A program made the position numbers and the translations under genes. This document shows, piece by piece, positions 8,826-18,300 of a DNA stretch of 64,000 nt; the stretch's first letter is position 1; every line of letters starts with the position of its first letter. This DNA is from Ruminococcaceae bacterium UBA6353 (lineage in GTDB: Bacteria; Bacillota; Clostridia; Oscillospirales; Acutalibacteraceae). The stretch lies in NCBI GenBank assembly GCA_002437905.1, contig DJRT01000017.1, positions 44,412 to 108,411 of the forward strand. The letters are read 5' to 3'. A model generated the notes under the pieces. That model did no database searches. It saw only the letters and a program-made list of their open reading frames with translations, and was not told where the DNA came from.

Positions 8826-11678
8826 TTATTGCCCCTTTCCATAGAATTCGCGTCGTTTCTCGACGATCTCGCCGGTGATGTCCTCGCAGGAATCCAGCAG
8901 GCTTTCCCGTGTGTTGCCGCCGTTCTCCACCACATCCCGGAAGGCAAAATCGTAATAGCGGCTGGTGTAGTAGCTGCCGGCGATCTGCTCAACGCCCTTG
9001 AGGCTCTTGCGCTGCTCCCTGAGGGCTGCCTTGATATCGCTGCTCCACTGCAGGGTCTCCATTGCCTCCAGGTTTGCGGTGGCCAGACGCGCCGCCGTGC
9101 CAAGAGCCGTCTCCAGCTCCCGGGCATACTCACTCTGCACAGATCCCTGCGACCACCACTTGAGGAAGGTCCAGGCATCGTCGATATTGTCGGAGTTTTT
9201 CATAATGACCGAGCCGGTCACCGTGGTGGCCGCCGTATTGTGGATATTGCCCTCGCTGTCCACCACACCGGGCAGCACCGTCATCCCCCACTTGCCCTCG
9301 ATCTCCGGGGCAAAAACCGACAGCTGGTTATACGCCGTATAGCTGGTCACGGCCAGCGGCATCTGCCCCGAACGGAACCGGTTGACAAAGTCAAAGGTCT
9401 TCGGGATCTTATAGTCCGTATACAGCTGCGTCATGGTCTCAAAGGCCTGGTAGGCCTCTGTGCTGTCCAGTGCCGAGGCAGTCTTTTCCTCGTTATAGAA
9501 TTCGCCGCCATACTGGTACAGCAGGCTGGCATAGCTCTTCATATCCGTGGTAAGGCCGAAATCAAAGTAGGACAGCATCAGCTCCGGCAGCACCTTCTGC
9601 AGCAGCGTATCCCATGTTTTCAGATCCTCCGGATCGATCCCCAGCTCGGCTAAAACATCCTTGCGGTAAAAGAGCATGGGATGATCCATCGTCTCCGGCA
9701 GCGCATAGACGCCGTTATCCAGCGTAAAGGCCGTCAGCGAGGCCTCATGGAAGCGGGAAAACACCTCCTGCGCACCGTCCAGCTGGGACAGATCCACCGC
9801 CGCATTGCGCAGGGCGTAGTTTACCGGCTCCGCCTCGGTGACGCCGAGGCTCACATCCGGCCCGATGCCGGCCAGCGTTGCGGGCAGCAGTGCACCGGCG
9901 CTGACCAGCTGCAGATCCACCTCAATGCCGCTCTGCGGCGTAAACTGGCTGTTGATCATCTTGCGGATGATATCCGCCTGGTCGCGGCCGGAGCTGATCC
10001 AGACCGTCACCTTGCGGTCGGTATCGGTTTCGATGCTGCCCACTTCCATATAGTTCATCTTAAAGCTGCCGATAAACTGCAGAAAATGGTGCTTGAGAGA
10101 AGCAAAGAAGCCCTTTTCCGCCCGCGGAAGCGCCGCGGAGGGCGCAAGCAGCTGCAGGTAATCCAGCGTCAGCGGCTGCGCCCGGTTATCATTGATCCAG
10201 GTGCCCAGCGAGGTGATGTTGGAACGGAAGTTGCTCAGCCGGCGCGGCACCGATTCCGGGTCGTTCACCATGCGGTCAAGCTGCAGGTACAGGCGCTCGA
10301 ACGCCGGCTCACCCTTGCTCTCGCCGGTAACGGCGTCCTTCTGCTGCTCCAGCTGCTTCAGCTCCGCACTGACCGCTTCCATATCGGCCAGCACATCCGG
10401 CAGCAGCTTGGCAATGCTGTAATCCCGGTTCATATCCGGGGAGGTGCCCGTGACCATCACGATATTGACATAAATATTGTTCAGCTTTTCCAGCACCTCG
10501 GCCGCGCCGTCGATCACGGCCGCCTGCTTCCCGAGGCCGACCGTCATACGCAGCGTGTGCGTTCCCTCAGCCAGATAGAATTTGAACGCCTCGGTGCCGT
10601 CCCCCAGCAGAGTTGTCTGCCAGCTGCTGCCATAGGGGAACGCTATGCAGGCCGCCTCCTCAAAGGGCAGCTCGCCGTCGATCGTCAGAATTCTGGTGGA
10701 GACGCCGTCGCTCTTTTCGCTCTGCAGGAACCGGGCCGCGATGGTGTACAGCCCGCTTTTCGGCACATTGATCTCCCACTCCGCCCACTCGCCGGAGGTC
10801 TTCCACGAGCTGCCGCCAAGGCAATTGTAGCGGATCTTGTAGCTGTGGTAGGGGGTGGTGGAGGCAGAGGAACGGTCATTCTGCATGGCGATGCTCTGCT
10901 CCGAGCGCCCCGTGGCCTGCTCCGCCTGGATCAGCTCCAGGGACTCGCCCGCATCGGTATAGCCGGCCTTTTCCCAGCCGGCCAGCGCCTCGGCATAGGC
11001 AGGCGTCTGCTGAGGCTGTACAAAGGCGATCTCGCCCAGCGCCACGGCATTGCGCGTTGCGCTCACCTGCACGGTGTGCTCACCCGGCTCCAGGTAAAAC
11101 AGCAGCGCCTCCCCGGTGGCCAGCGAGGCATTTTCCAGCCGCGTACGCATCCAGCCGGTCACCTCGACCGAGTCGCGCCGGATCTCGTTATCCTGGGTAT
11201 CCTTGCGGACCTCATCGCTGAATTTCCACTTGCGGGGAAGCGTGAGTGCGGCCGTCCCCTCAAAGGGGTTCTGCCCGTCCAGGCGCAGATCCAGCTTTAC
11301 CGCTGTGCCGTCCCCCTCCATGGGGTAATACAGCATTTCGATATTATAGAACCCGCGCTCCTCCACGGAAAAGGTGTACTCGACCGCCTGCTCCTGCAGC
11401 AGCCGCACGCACGCCACATTCTCCAGCGTCAGCCTCTGTGCATCCTCCGCCTGCGCGCTGCAGTCGATCTTCACCGCCGAGGAAGCGTAGCCCGCATCCG
11501 GGTACTGCGCCAGATACTCGCGGTAAGAGGCGTAATGCTCTATATTGAAAAGACCGTCAGACTCCCCGGTCTTTTCCGCCCCAGCCGCCGCGGCCGGCAA
11601 TATTGCAGAAGAAAGCAAAGACAGCGACAGGAGCATCGCCGCCATCTTCTTCCAGCTGAAACCTCTACTCATACTCAT
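8826..11678 (-). CDS. Large solute-binding protein with N-terminal sugar-binding-like modules
   Basis: A 950-residue secreted protein. The start is ATG at 11678 (or 11672), placed by an AAGAAAGG site 5 bases upstream; an in-frame start at 11735 has no such site. Residues 1-32 form a signal peptide with an Ala-rich cleavage region and no lipobox Cys. Two beta-rich modules follow (about 40-185 and 215-355), ending in phrases typical of carbohydrate-binding sandwiches (GEWAEWEINVPKSGLYTIAA; LAEGTHTLRMTVGLG). A helical linker spans about 380-535, and a family 1 binding domain spans about 540-940. Ordinary binding proteins have 400-450 residues, so more than half of this one is extension. It is the first gene after the operator-controlled promoter. 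Confidence 0.85.
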   Translation of the reverse strand: MSMSRGFSWKKMAAMLLSLSLLSSAILPAAAAGAEKTGESDGLFNIEHYASYREYLAQYPDAGYASSAVKIDCSAQAEDAQRLTLENVACVRLLQEQAVEYTFSVEERGFYNIEMLYYPMEGDGTAVKLDLRLDGQNPFEGTAALTLPRKWKFSDEVRKDTQDNEIRRDSVEVTGWMRTRLENASLATGEALLFYLEPGEHTVQVSATRNAVALGEIAFVQPQQTPAYAEALAGWEKAGYTDAGESLELIQAEQATGRSEQSIAMQNDRSSASTTPYHSYKIRYNCLGGSSWKTSGEWAEWEINVPKSGLYTIAARFLQSEKSDGVSTRILTIDGELPFEEAACIAFPYGSSWQTTLLGDGTEAFKFYLAEGTHTLRMTVGLGKQAAVIDGAAEVLEKLNNIYVNIVMVTGTSPDMNRDYSIAKLLPDVLADMEAVSAELKQLEQQKDAVTGESKGEPAFERLYLQLDRMVNDPESVPRRLSNFRSNITSLGTWINDNRAQPLTLDYLQLLAPSAALPRAEKGFFASLKHHFLQFIGSFKMNYMEVGSIETDTDRKVTVWISSGRDQADIIRKMINSQFTPQSGIEVDLQLVSAGALLPATLAGIGPDVSLGVTEAEPVNYALRNAAVDLSQLDGAQEVFSRFHEASLTAFTLDNGVYALPETMDHPMLFYRKDVLAELGIDPEDLKTWDTLLQKVLPELMLSYFDFGLTTDMKSYASLLYQYGGEFYNEEKTASALDSTEAYQAFETMTQLYTDYKIPKTFDFVNRFRSGQMPLAVTSYTAYNQLSVFAPEIEGKWGMTVLPGVVDSEGNIHNTAATTVTGSVIMKNSDNIDDAWTFLKWWSQGSVQSEYARELETALGTAARLATANLEAMETLQWSSDIKAALREQRKSLKGVEQIAGSYYTSRYYDFAFRDVVENGGNTRESLLDSCEDITGEIVEKRREFYGKGQ

Positions 11679-11751
11679 CGAACCTTTCTTCCAAAACCAC
11701 GGCCGCAGCCCGATCCTTCTCCCGACAACCGACAAATTTCGCCTAAAATAA

Positions 11752-11765
11752 TTAAATCGATTTAA
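11752..11765. promoter_or_regulatory. LacI-family operator at the transport operon
   Basis: TTAAATCGATTTAA is a perfect 14-base palindrome with the central CG typical of LacI-family sites. It lies about where transcription from the promoter at 11774-11802 should start, so a bound repressor would block it. Related sites occur at 19455, 19488, 19791 and 22428. Confidence 0.85.
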
Positions 11766-11773
11766 GCAACTAC

Positions 11774-11802
11774 ATTATACAACGCGGAAGCACGGCAGTC
11801 AA
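11774..11802 (-). promoter_or_regulatory. Promoter of the transport operon
   Basis: On the minus strand TTGACT and TATAAT are separated by exactly 17 bases. The start point should fall near 11767, inside or next to the operator. The promoter lies between the rhamnosidase gene and the large binding protein gene, so the transport genes can be transcribed apart from the hydrolase operon. Confidence 0.85.
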
Positions 11803-11820
11803 GAGATTTTATCAAATTGG

Positions 11821-13947
11821 TTAGATAATTTTTATTTTTTTAGGCACTTCGACCACAGGTTCCTTCCCCGCCTCCTGGCGGCACACGATTTTTCCGTACG
11901 GGGTCAGCATCTCCACCGTGGCCGACGGCAGCCCCAGCAGCGAGGGATCCAGCTTGATCCTGCCAAAGCCCGGCTCCAGCATTTCAAAGCCCAGCAGCGC
12001 CTTCGGCACGGCATACAGCGGCGTGCCGCCCCAGGCATGGCTGAGGTCAAAGGTGTAGTTTTCCGGGCAGACGAACCCTTCCTGCAGTCCCTTCGGGCAT
12101 TCCGCCTCGGATTGCTTCCAGCGCTCCATCAGCGGCAGCGTATAGCGTTCGCGCAGCCCGTTGCGGTAGATCGCCTCCAGAAGGAAGTGCAGAAAATACG
12201 GCTGACAGTCTCCCAGTGTCTCGTCGGTCATAACCCGGTGCAGGAGCGCCTGTGCGCGGTCGGCATCGCAAACGCCGAAATAGGCCGCCAGGATATTGGC
12301 GTGCTGGCGATAATAGGTCTTCCCGTTGCTCTGCGGCAGGGAGCAGTTCAGCTCAGCCTCCGGTGTCGGGGTGGCCAGACCCTCGCAATACAGCCCCTTT
12401 TCCGCACTGTACAGCAGGCGGTTGATCGCCTCCTGCAGCTGTGCCGCCTTTTGGCGGCACCGGGCCGCCATGGCATCCATAGAAAGAATATCGTACACCT
12501 TGGCCGCCGTCACCAGGGCGCCATAATAGAACATATTCAGGCAGCTCTGCCCCAGGTTTTTGGGCGGGTGGTGCAGTGTGTAGCCATCCACATCCAGCCA
12601 GTCAACAAACATATAGTCCGTTGGATGCTCAATCAGGCCGTTATCCCCCATGTAGCCCTCAAAGCGGTGCAGCAGGAACCACAGACCGTCGGCACAGTCC
12701 TCCAGCAGGGTGCGGTCCCCCGTGAACATATAGACATCATGCAGCATCTGCACCCAGATGAGGCTGTAGCTGGTGTGGAAGATCCGGCCGTCATTGCGGC
12801 ACAGCATCTCTGCCGTGCGGCGCACATCAAAGGCCGCCAGCCGCATATCTCCAAAGGAAAAGGCCGTCATCAGGCTCTCAATGTAGTAATCCCCCGTGCA
12901 GGCCAGCGGCTCGCTGTGCTTTGGGCTGTCCAGATGGATGGTCTGCCGGCAGTATTTCAGTGCCTGCGTACAGAGTGCCAAAACGCGGTTGAGCCCCTCA
13001 TCCGCCGTTTTCACAATGGCGCATTCTGGGGCGGGGTAACAGGTAGCCATGCAGGCGACCGTCACCGTTGCCGGCTGCGCAGAGCAGTTTTCCACCGTAA
13101 CCGTAAATCCGCCCACGCTGTGCATCTGCAGGCCGCGGTATTCTGTATCCGCACGGAAAATAAAGTCCTCCCGGCTGTTGATCTCCTCCAGCTCAAAGCA
13201 GCTGACAGCCACCTTGAGCAGGCCGGCGGTCCTGACCGAAAGCGTTAAAAACGCCCCATAGACCTTATCATACTCCAGCCGCACCGTTTTCTTTGTGTTC
13301 GCCGCAATGCGGATCCTTCCGCCGCCCTGCGGATAAAGCCGCTCCTCGGCCAGCAGGGGGAGCGGGGAGGTCTCCGTATGCCAGATGTTCGGGATCTCCC
13401 ACGCGGGAGCGTAAGCGTCCGGCTCGACCGTTCCGTCAAACCGGAACGGAGCCGTATACTGCCCGTTGCGGCGGGCCAGCCAGGTCCTGTCGGTGTTCAC
13501 AACTGCCGTCGTCCCGTCCTCAAAGGTGATATGCGCCGTGAGCATAAAGCCCCCGTGCCCCCTGGAATACTCATCGATCAGCACCGGCAGCATCTTCACG
13601 CGGGCGTAGAAATGCAGCGTATCCGTATCCGGGAAAACGGTCGTCTCTATTGCATAGAACTGGTCACGGGGGGTATCATTGAACAGAAAATCCCCCCCGG
13701 TGCGCACGGGCCCTGTCGCCAGGAGCGTGTCGTTCATCCACACATCGAATGTCGTATCCCCATCAAAACGCAGCCGGGCGCTTTTCACCCGCTTATCAAA
13801 CCGATAGGTCCGGGTAAACTCGGCAACCGTATAGTTTCCCCTCAGTGCTGTTTCCTCCGCAGAAAACGCGCAGGGGTGGAATACGGTCGTCTGCGCATTC
13901 GGATGCTTTTCGCGATCGAGCCATATCCATTTTCCCAACTCTCTCAT
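11821..13947 (-). CDS. GH78-type alpha-L-rhamnosidase-like glycosidase
   Basis: A 708-residue protein without a signal peptide. Residues 1-300 are beta-rich domains like those in front of rhamnosidase barrels. The central part is a six-hairpin (alpha/alpha) barrel, with HLDSPKHSEPLACTGDYYIES aligning with the conserved D-P-x-x-E-R-x-x-W-x-G-D region of GH78, which holds the general acid. SHAWGGTPLYAVP appears near the end, followed by a C-terminal beta domain. It should remove terminal alpha-L-rhamnose or a similar sugar inside the cell. The GH78 motif is degenerate, so the exact specificity is uncertain. ATG at 13947 has a GAGGGA site. It is the third gene of the hydrolase operon, 18 bases after GH20. 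Confidence 0.8.
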   Translation of the reverse strand: MRELGKWIWLDREKHPNAQTTVFHPCAFSAEETALRGNYTVAEFTRTYRFDKRVKSARLRFDGDTTFDVWMNDTLLATGPVRTGGDFLFNDTPRDQFYAIETTVFPDTDTLHFYARVKMLPVLIDEYSRGHGGFMLTAHITFEDGTTAVVNTDRTWLARRNGQYTAPFRFDGTVEPDAYAPAWEIPNIWHTETSPLPLLAEERLYPQGGGRIRIAANTKKTVRLEYDKVYGAFLTLSVRTAGLLKVAVSCFELEEINSREDFIFRADTEYRGLQMHSVGGFTVTVENCSAQPATVTVACMATCYPAPECAIVKTADEGLNRVLALCTQALKYCRQTIHLDSPKHSEPLACTGDYYIESLMTAFSFGDMRLAAFDVRRTAEMLCRNDGRIFHTSYSLIWVQMLHDVYMFTGDRTLLEDCADGLWFLLHRFEGYMGDNGLIEHPTDYMFVDWLDVDGYTLHHPPKNLGQSCLNMFYYGALVTAAKVYDILSMDAMAARCRQKAAQLQEAINRLLYSAEKGLYCEGLATPTPEAELNCSLPQSNGKTYYRQHANILAAYFGVCDADRAQALLHRVMTDETLGDCQPYFLHFLLEAIYRNGLRERYTLPLMERWKQSEAECPKGLQEGFVCPENYTFDLSHAWGGTPLYAVPKALLGFEMLEPGFGRIKLDPSLLGLPSATVEMLTPYGKIVCRQEAGKEPVVEVPKKIKII

Positions 13948-13965
13948 TGTTCTTCCCTCATTAAA

Positions 13966-15396
13966 TTAAAGTCCTGAAAATTTTTTCCGCAGGGCGTCGG
14001 CCACCGGTTCCAGCTCCGCATACGGGGCGGTGGTGTGCACATTCCAGGTTTTTTCGGCCAGCATGGATACCCGCTCCAGCAGTCTCTGCCGTTCGTCCTC
14101 TACGCCCTCGGCCACCGTCGGGTACTCCTTGATGATGTGGTCGCCCCACGCCAGCAGCTGGCCGCCCAGAATGGCCGCATCCTGCGGCGCATCGTATGCC
14201 TCGTTCAGATAGGGGGAGGATGGATGGATCGCCCGCCAGCGGCTGATGGGCTGCTCCAGCACCTCCCTGGGGCTCCACATACACTTCGGCGCCACCACAT
14301 ACATCGGCGACCACGAGCAATTGATTACCTGAAAGCCCGCCGCCAGCAGATCCGGCGTCGTCTGGTAATAATTCTCCCAGGACATCACCCAGATATCTTT
14401 GGACACCCGGTCATTCACCGCCTTGGCAAAGCCCTCCCACACAATGGGCTGACGCCCGTGATCAAAGCAGGTCTGCGCCATTTCCGTGATGAAGTGCGCA
14501 TACATTTGCTGCGCCAGCAGCTCCTTGTCTTCCGCGTCCGGGTCTATACCGATCTGCCGGGCATAGGCAAGGCATTCGGGGCAGCGCGTCCACTCATCCT
14601 TGTGATACGCCTCGTCCCCGCCGAGATGGATATATTTCGAATTGGGGAACATATCACACAGCTCGGCAAACAGCGCTTTCATTGCCCAAATGGACTTTTC
14701 GTGCTGGCAGATGACCCCCTTGGTGCCGAAAATGTCGCCGTACTCCGCCTGGAAGCTCTTGCAGTGCCCCGGCACATCGATCTCCGGCATCAGCTGCACC
14801 CCACGGCTGTGGGCATATTCCACCAGCGCACGGATCTCGCCGCGGGTATAGGCGCGCCCGGGGGTGGACAGCTTCGGGTACAGCCGGCTCGGCAGGGTAT
14901 AGCTTTCATCATCCGTGAAATGCAGGTGCAGCACAGACAGCTTATAGTAATAGCACATATCCACATAGGACAGCAGGTAGGAAAGCGGATGCCAGCAGCG
15001 CGCCAGATCCACCATCAGTCCGCGGTACCCCGCATCCGGCCGATCCTCCACCACTGCCTCCGGCAGCATCAGCCGGCCGGCATCCGCCTGCAGCAGCTGC
15101 AGCAGCGTGGCAAAGGCGTGGTTGGCGCCGGCCGGGTCGGCGGCAAAGAGCCGCACGCCCGCACCGTCGATCACCAGCCGGTAGGCCTCCGCCGCAAGGG
15201 CGGCATCCTCCTCCACGCGTATAGCCGCGCCATCCGCCACCGCACGCACCTCCAGCCCGCACAGTGCCTGTGCATAGCGCTGGAAGGCTGCAGTCGCTTC
15301 GGCAAATGCGCCGTTTGCCTCCACCGTGGGGGCAAATGCCCGCACCGGCGCATCTGCCCCTGTCTTTATATTTTTCGGAACCGGAAGAATTCTCAT
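13966..15396 (-). CDS. GH20 beta-N-acetylhexosaminidase
   Basis: A 476-residue GH20 enzyme that removes terminal beta-linked GlcNAc or GalNAc. The hallmark HLGGDEA is at residues 257-263; Asp261 assists the substrate acetamido group and Glu262 is the acid/base. A small alpha/beta domain covers residues 1-115, and the barrel begins at YRGLMVDLARCWHP. There is no signal peptide, so it acts in the cytoplasm on imported oligosaccharides. I place the start at ATG 15396, which has GAGGTG 6 bases upstream and lies 1 base past the stop of the GH13 gene; an ATG at 15408 has no site. Operon with GH13 and GH78. Confidence 0.92.
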   Translation of the reverse strand: MRILPVPKNIKTGADAPVRAFAPTVEANGAFAEATAAFQRYAQALCGLEVRAVADGAAIRVEEDAALAAEAYRLVIDGAGVRLFAADPAGANHAFATLLQLLQADAGRLMLPEAVVEDRPDAGYRGLMVDLARCWHPLSYLLSYVDMCYYYKLSVLHLHFTDDESYTLPSRLYPKLSTPGRAYTRGEIRALVEYAHSRGVQLMPEIDVPGHCKSFQAEYGDIFGTKGVICQHEKSIWAMKALFAELCDMFPNSKYIHLGGDEAYHKDEWTRCPECLAYARQIGIDPDAEDKELLAQQMYAHFITEMAQTCFDHGRQPIVWEGFAKAVNDRVSKDIWVMSWENYYQTTPDLLAAGFQVINCSWSPMYVVAPKCMWSPREVLEQPISRWRAIHPSSPYLNEAYDAPQDAAILGGQLLAWGDHIIKEYPTVAEGVEDERQRLLERVSMLAEKTWNVHTTAPYAELEPVADALRKKFSGL

Positions 15397-15397
15397 A

Positions 15398-18300
15398 TTA
15401 CACCTCATCTGTCATCCAGCTTTGGAACAGCGCCGTATCCTCGGCCGTCTCATCCGGCTGAAGATCGGCCATGGCCACGCCATGGAACGAGGCCTTCAGC
15501 TGGTTGGAAACGAACGAGATCACCCCGCCGCGCAGGCAGGCATCTGTATAAGTAAATGTCGGCTCTTTCGCACCGTCGATATACACGCGGTAATCGCAGC
15601 CCTTTTTGGCCACCAGCACCGAGAAGCCGCCCTGGCCGGCAGCCAGCGGGGCACTCTGCAGGACCTTCTCGCCGTCGCGCAGCATCACCCGGCCGCTTCT
15701 GTCCATGGTCACATTCAGCGCCATACCCTCGTAGAATTTGCCCTCTACGCCGCTGAGGTACACCCCGACATACGGGTTCTTCACATAGGTGGGGATCTTA
15801 TCCACCGTTATCCTGGCCGTAACAACATAGTCGGTCATGGCAATGCCGAACGGATTGACGAACGAGAGCGTATGCTCCCAGGTATTGCTGAAGCCGTCGG
15901 CGTGATACTTGTATCCGTGGAAGCGGTACAGCACCGTATCGTTCGAGCCGATGCTGGCACTGTTGATATGGGCCACCACGCCCTTGGTGACATAGGCCAC
16001 ATAGCCCCGCGGCGCCTGCAGCCGGATATGCAGAACCGGCGTGCCCTCTTCCCCGGCAAACACCGTCAGATACCCGTCCTTCAGGTCAACGCACAGCCGC
16101 TGCTCTATCCCGTAGCCAGCCGCCAGCTGGGCACTGCCGAGCACCGTATCCCCCTGTTTCACCTGCACACGGCCCTGCTCGTCATAGCAGAAGAGAATGC
16201 CATCGCCGAGCGGCGTATCAAAGCCCTTTTTGCCGAATTCGAAGCCGACAAAGCCCTGTCCCTCGTCGATCATGTAGGTACCGTCCGCACGCAGGTCGCC
16301 GAAGGTCTTGTTCGGGATGCCCATTTGCGCAATACCGGCGCTCTTCTGGATATATCCCTCGTTGGCATACGCCCAATCGCCGGCAATGATCCGGTAGGCC
16401 GGCTGGATCTCGGTATCCTTCATATAGCTGTAGTCGGGTGCCGTGATACCGGGTGTGCGCGGGGTATTGGTCGATCCGCCGTCGTGGATGGCGTCACCAA
16501 AGCTGGCATAGCTGAACAGCGCCTCCTGCGCTCCATCCACCACCAGGCCAGCCCGCTCCACGCAGTAGTTGGCATTCAGCCCGCGGCCGATCAGCGTCCA
16601 CCGGGCACCGTCATAGGTAAACACCGCCGAATAGGTGGTGCCGATGCGCTGCAGCTGCACAGTGACCTTTTCTGCCGGCTGCGTATCCGGCACGCTGTAA
16701 TAGGTCAGCAGCTTTCCGGCATTGGCGCGGCCGAGGAAAAGCACCGGCCGGCCGTTCTCCAGCCTTCTGCCCGCCACCACAAAGTTGTCTTCATCCTGCC
16801 GGCTGATAATGCCGGCGTAGCCGTCCGCGGCAGGGGTGTAGCCCAGCTCCGTCTTGAGCGTCCAATCCTCGTACGGCGCATTGGTCAGCAGCACCGTATG
16901 GCCGGCCGGCCGGATGACCAGACCGTCTGCGGTATAGCGCAGGTCGCAGTGCTCTCCGCAGTCAAACATGGCGCTCAGCCCATGCCGGAAATCGTCGCAC
17001 TTGATAGGTGTCTTCTCGTAGGCCACCTTCACGCAATCCAGCACAGCCTCGCCGCGCAGCACGGCAAAGCCCGCCTTGGCGTGGTTATCCAGCGCCGCAT
17101 AGGCCGTGGCTGCCTCCTGCCACACCGAGCCGGGTGTGCGGGTGGTCAGTACGGTGAAGCGATTGTATGCATCCCGCGCGATCCGCACATAGGCGCCGGC
17201 CGCCACCGGCTCCAGCGCTGTCCGCCGGATGGCGCCGCCCTTCTGCTCCCGCACCAGCAGGTACAGCTCTCCGTCCGCCACGCCGGCACCCACAAAGGCA
17301 CTGTCCGCCGCGGTATCATTGCGCACCAGCAGCAGTGCGTCACCCGCCGTGGCAACAAACTTGGCGGTGGTCTTGCACTCGCCGAACACCTCGGTGTGGG
17401 CAAACACGAAGTTTTCTGCATCACCGCGGCCGGTCACGGCAAAGCGGCGCACATCCTGCAGCACTGCCTCAGCCTGCCCGTTCCCGATCGCCGTAAATGT
17501 GTAGCCGCCCTTGTTTTCGGCCGAGGCCGTGCCCTTCACCAGCACGGTGCCGCCGGCCATCACCTCTGCCTCGATATAGCCGTCCTTGGCTACATACTGT
17601 TTGCCGGTCAGCCAGTCGGTATAGACGGTCCCGTCCACATCCTCCAGATCGCGCACATCCACCGCAAAGCGCACGCTGTACGGGTTGCGGCTGGCAATGG
17701 TCACGGCCGTGCCATTCTCATCCATCCGGGCAAAGGCCAGGATGTGATTTTCGTCATCCACGCTGAGGAATTTGACCGCACCCTGCCGCAGGCAGGAATT
17801 TTTCCGGCGCATATCGCTCAAAGCACGGTAGAAGCTCAGCGTAGCATAGTCCCAGCGCTCCTCGTGCCAGTCCATGGCATAGAAGGAGCTGCTGTAATCC
17901 TCGCGGTCAATATCCACCTCGTCTCCGTAATAGATGCAGGGGGCACCCAGCATGGTCATCAGGATCAGCTGCGCCGGACGGATGGCATATTTCTCGCGCC
18001 GGTGGTTACGCGGGCGGTCATGATCCGACAGCGCAAAATACTGGCACAGCGCCGCCGTACGCGGAATGTTCATTACCTCAAAATCCAGCCAGTGATGGAT
18101 CTCCGACTCCGGTATTTCCCCGGTGATGTAGTGCTGGATCTCCTTGACAAACTGCAGGTTCCAGCGGGCATCCCATGTGCCGGAATCGATGGCCGGGTGC
18201 ATGGAATACTCTGACATCATCATGGCTTCCGGATTGCAGGCTTTCAGGTAGGGGCGCATTTTCCCCACCACGATCGGGTCGCCCACCCGCTTGCCGTTCT

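Noticed and set aside
15326..18214. A 962-codon plus-strand open frame opposite the GH13 gene
   Set aside because: Same mirror effect; composition unlike any protein here, no start signal, while the minus strand encodes clear GH13 motifs.
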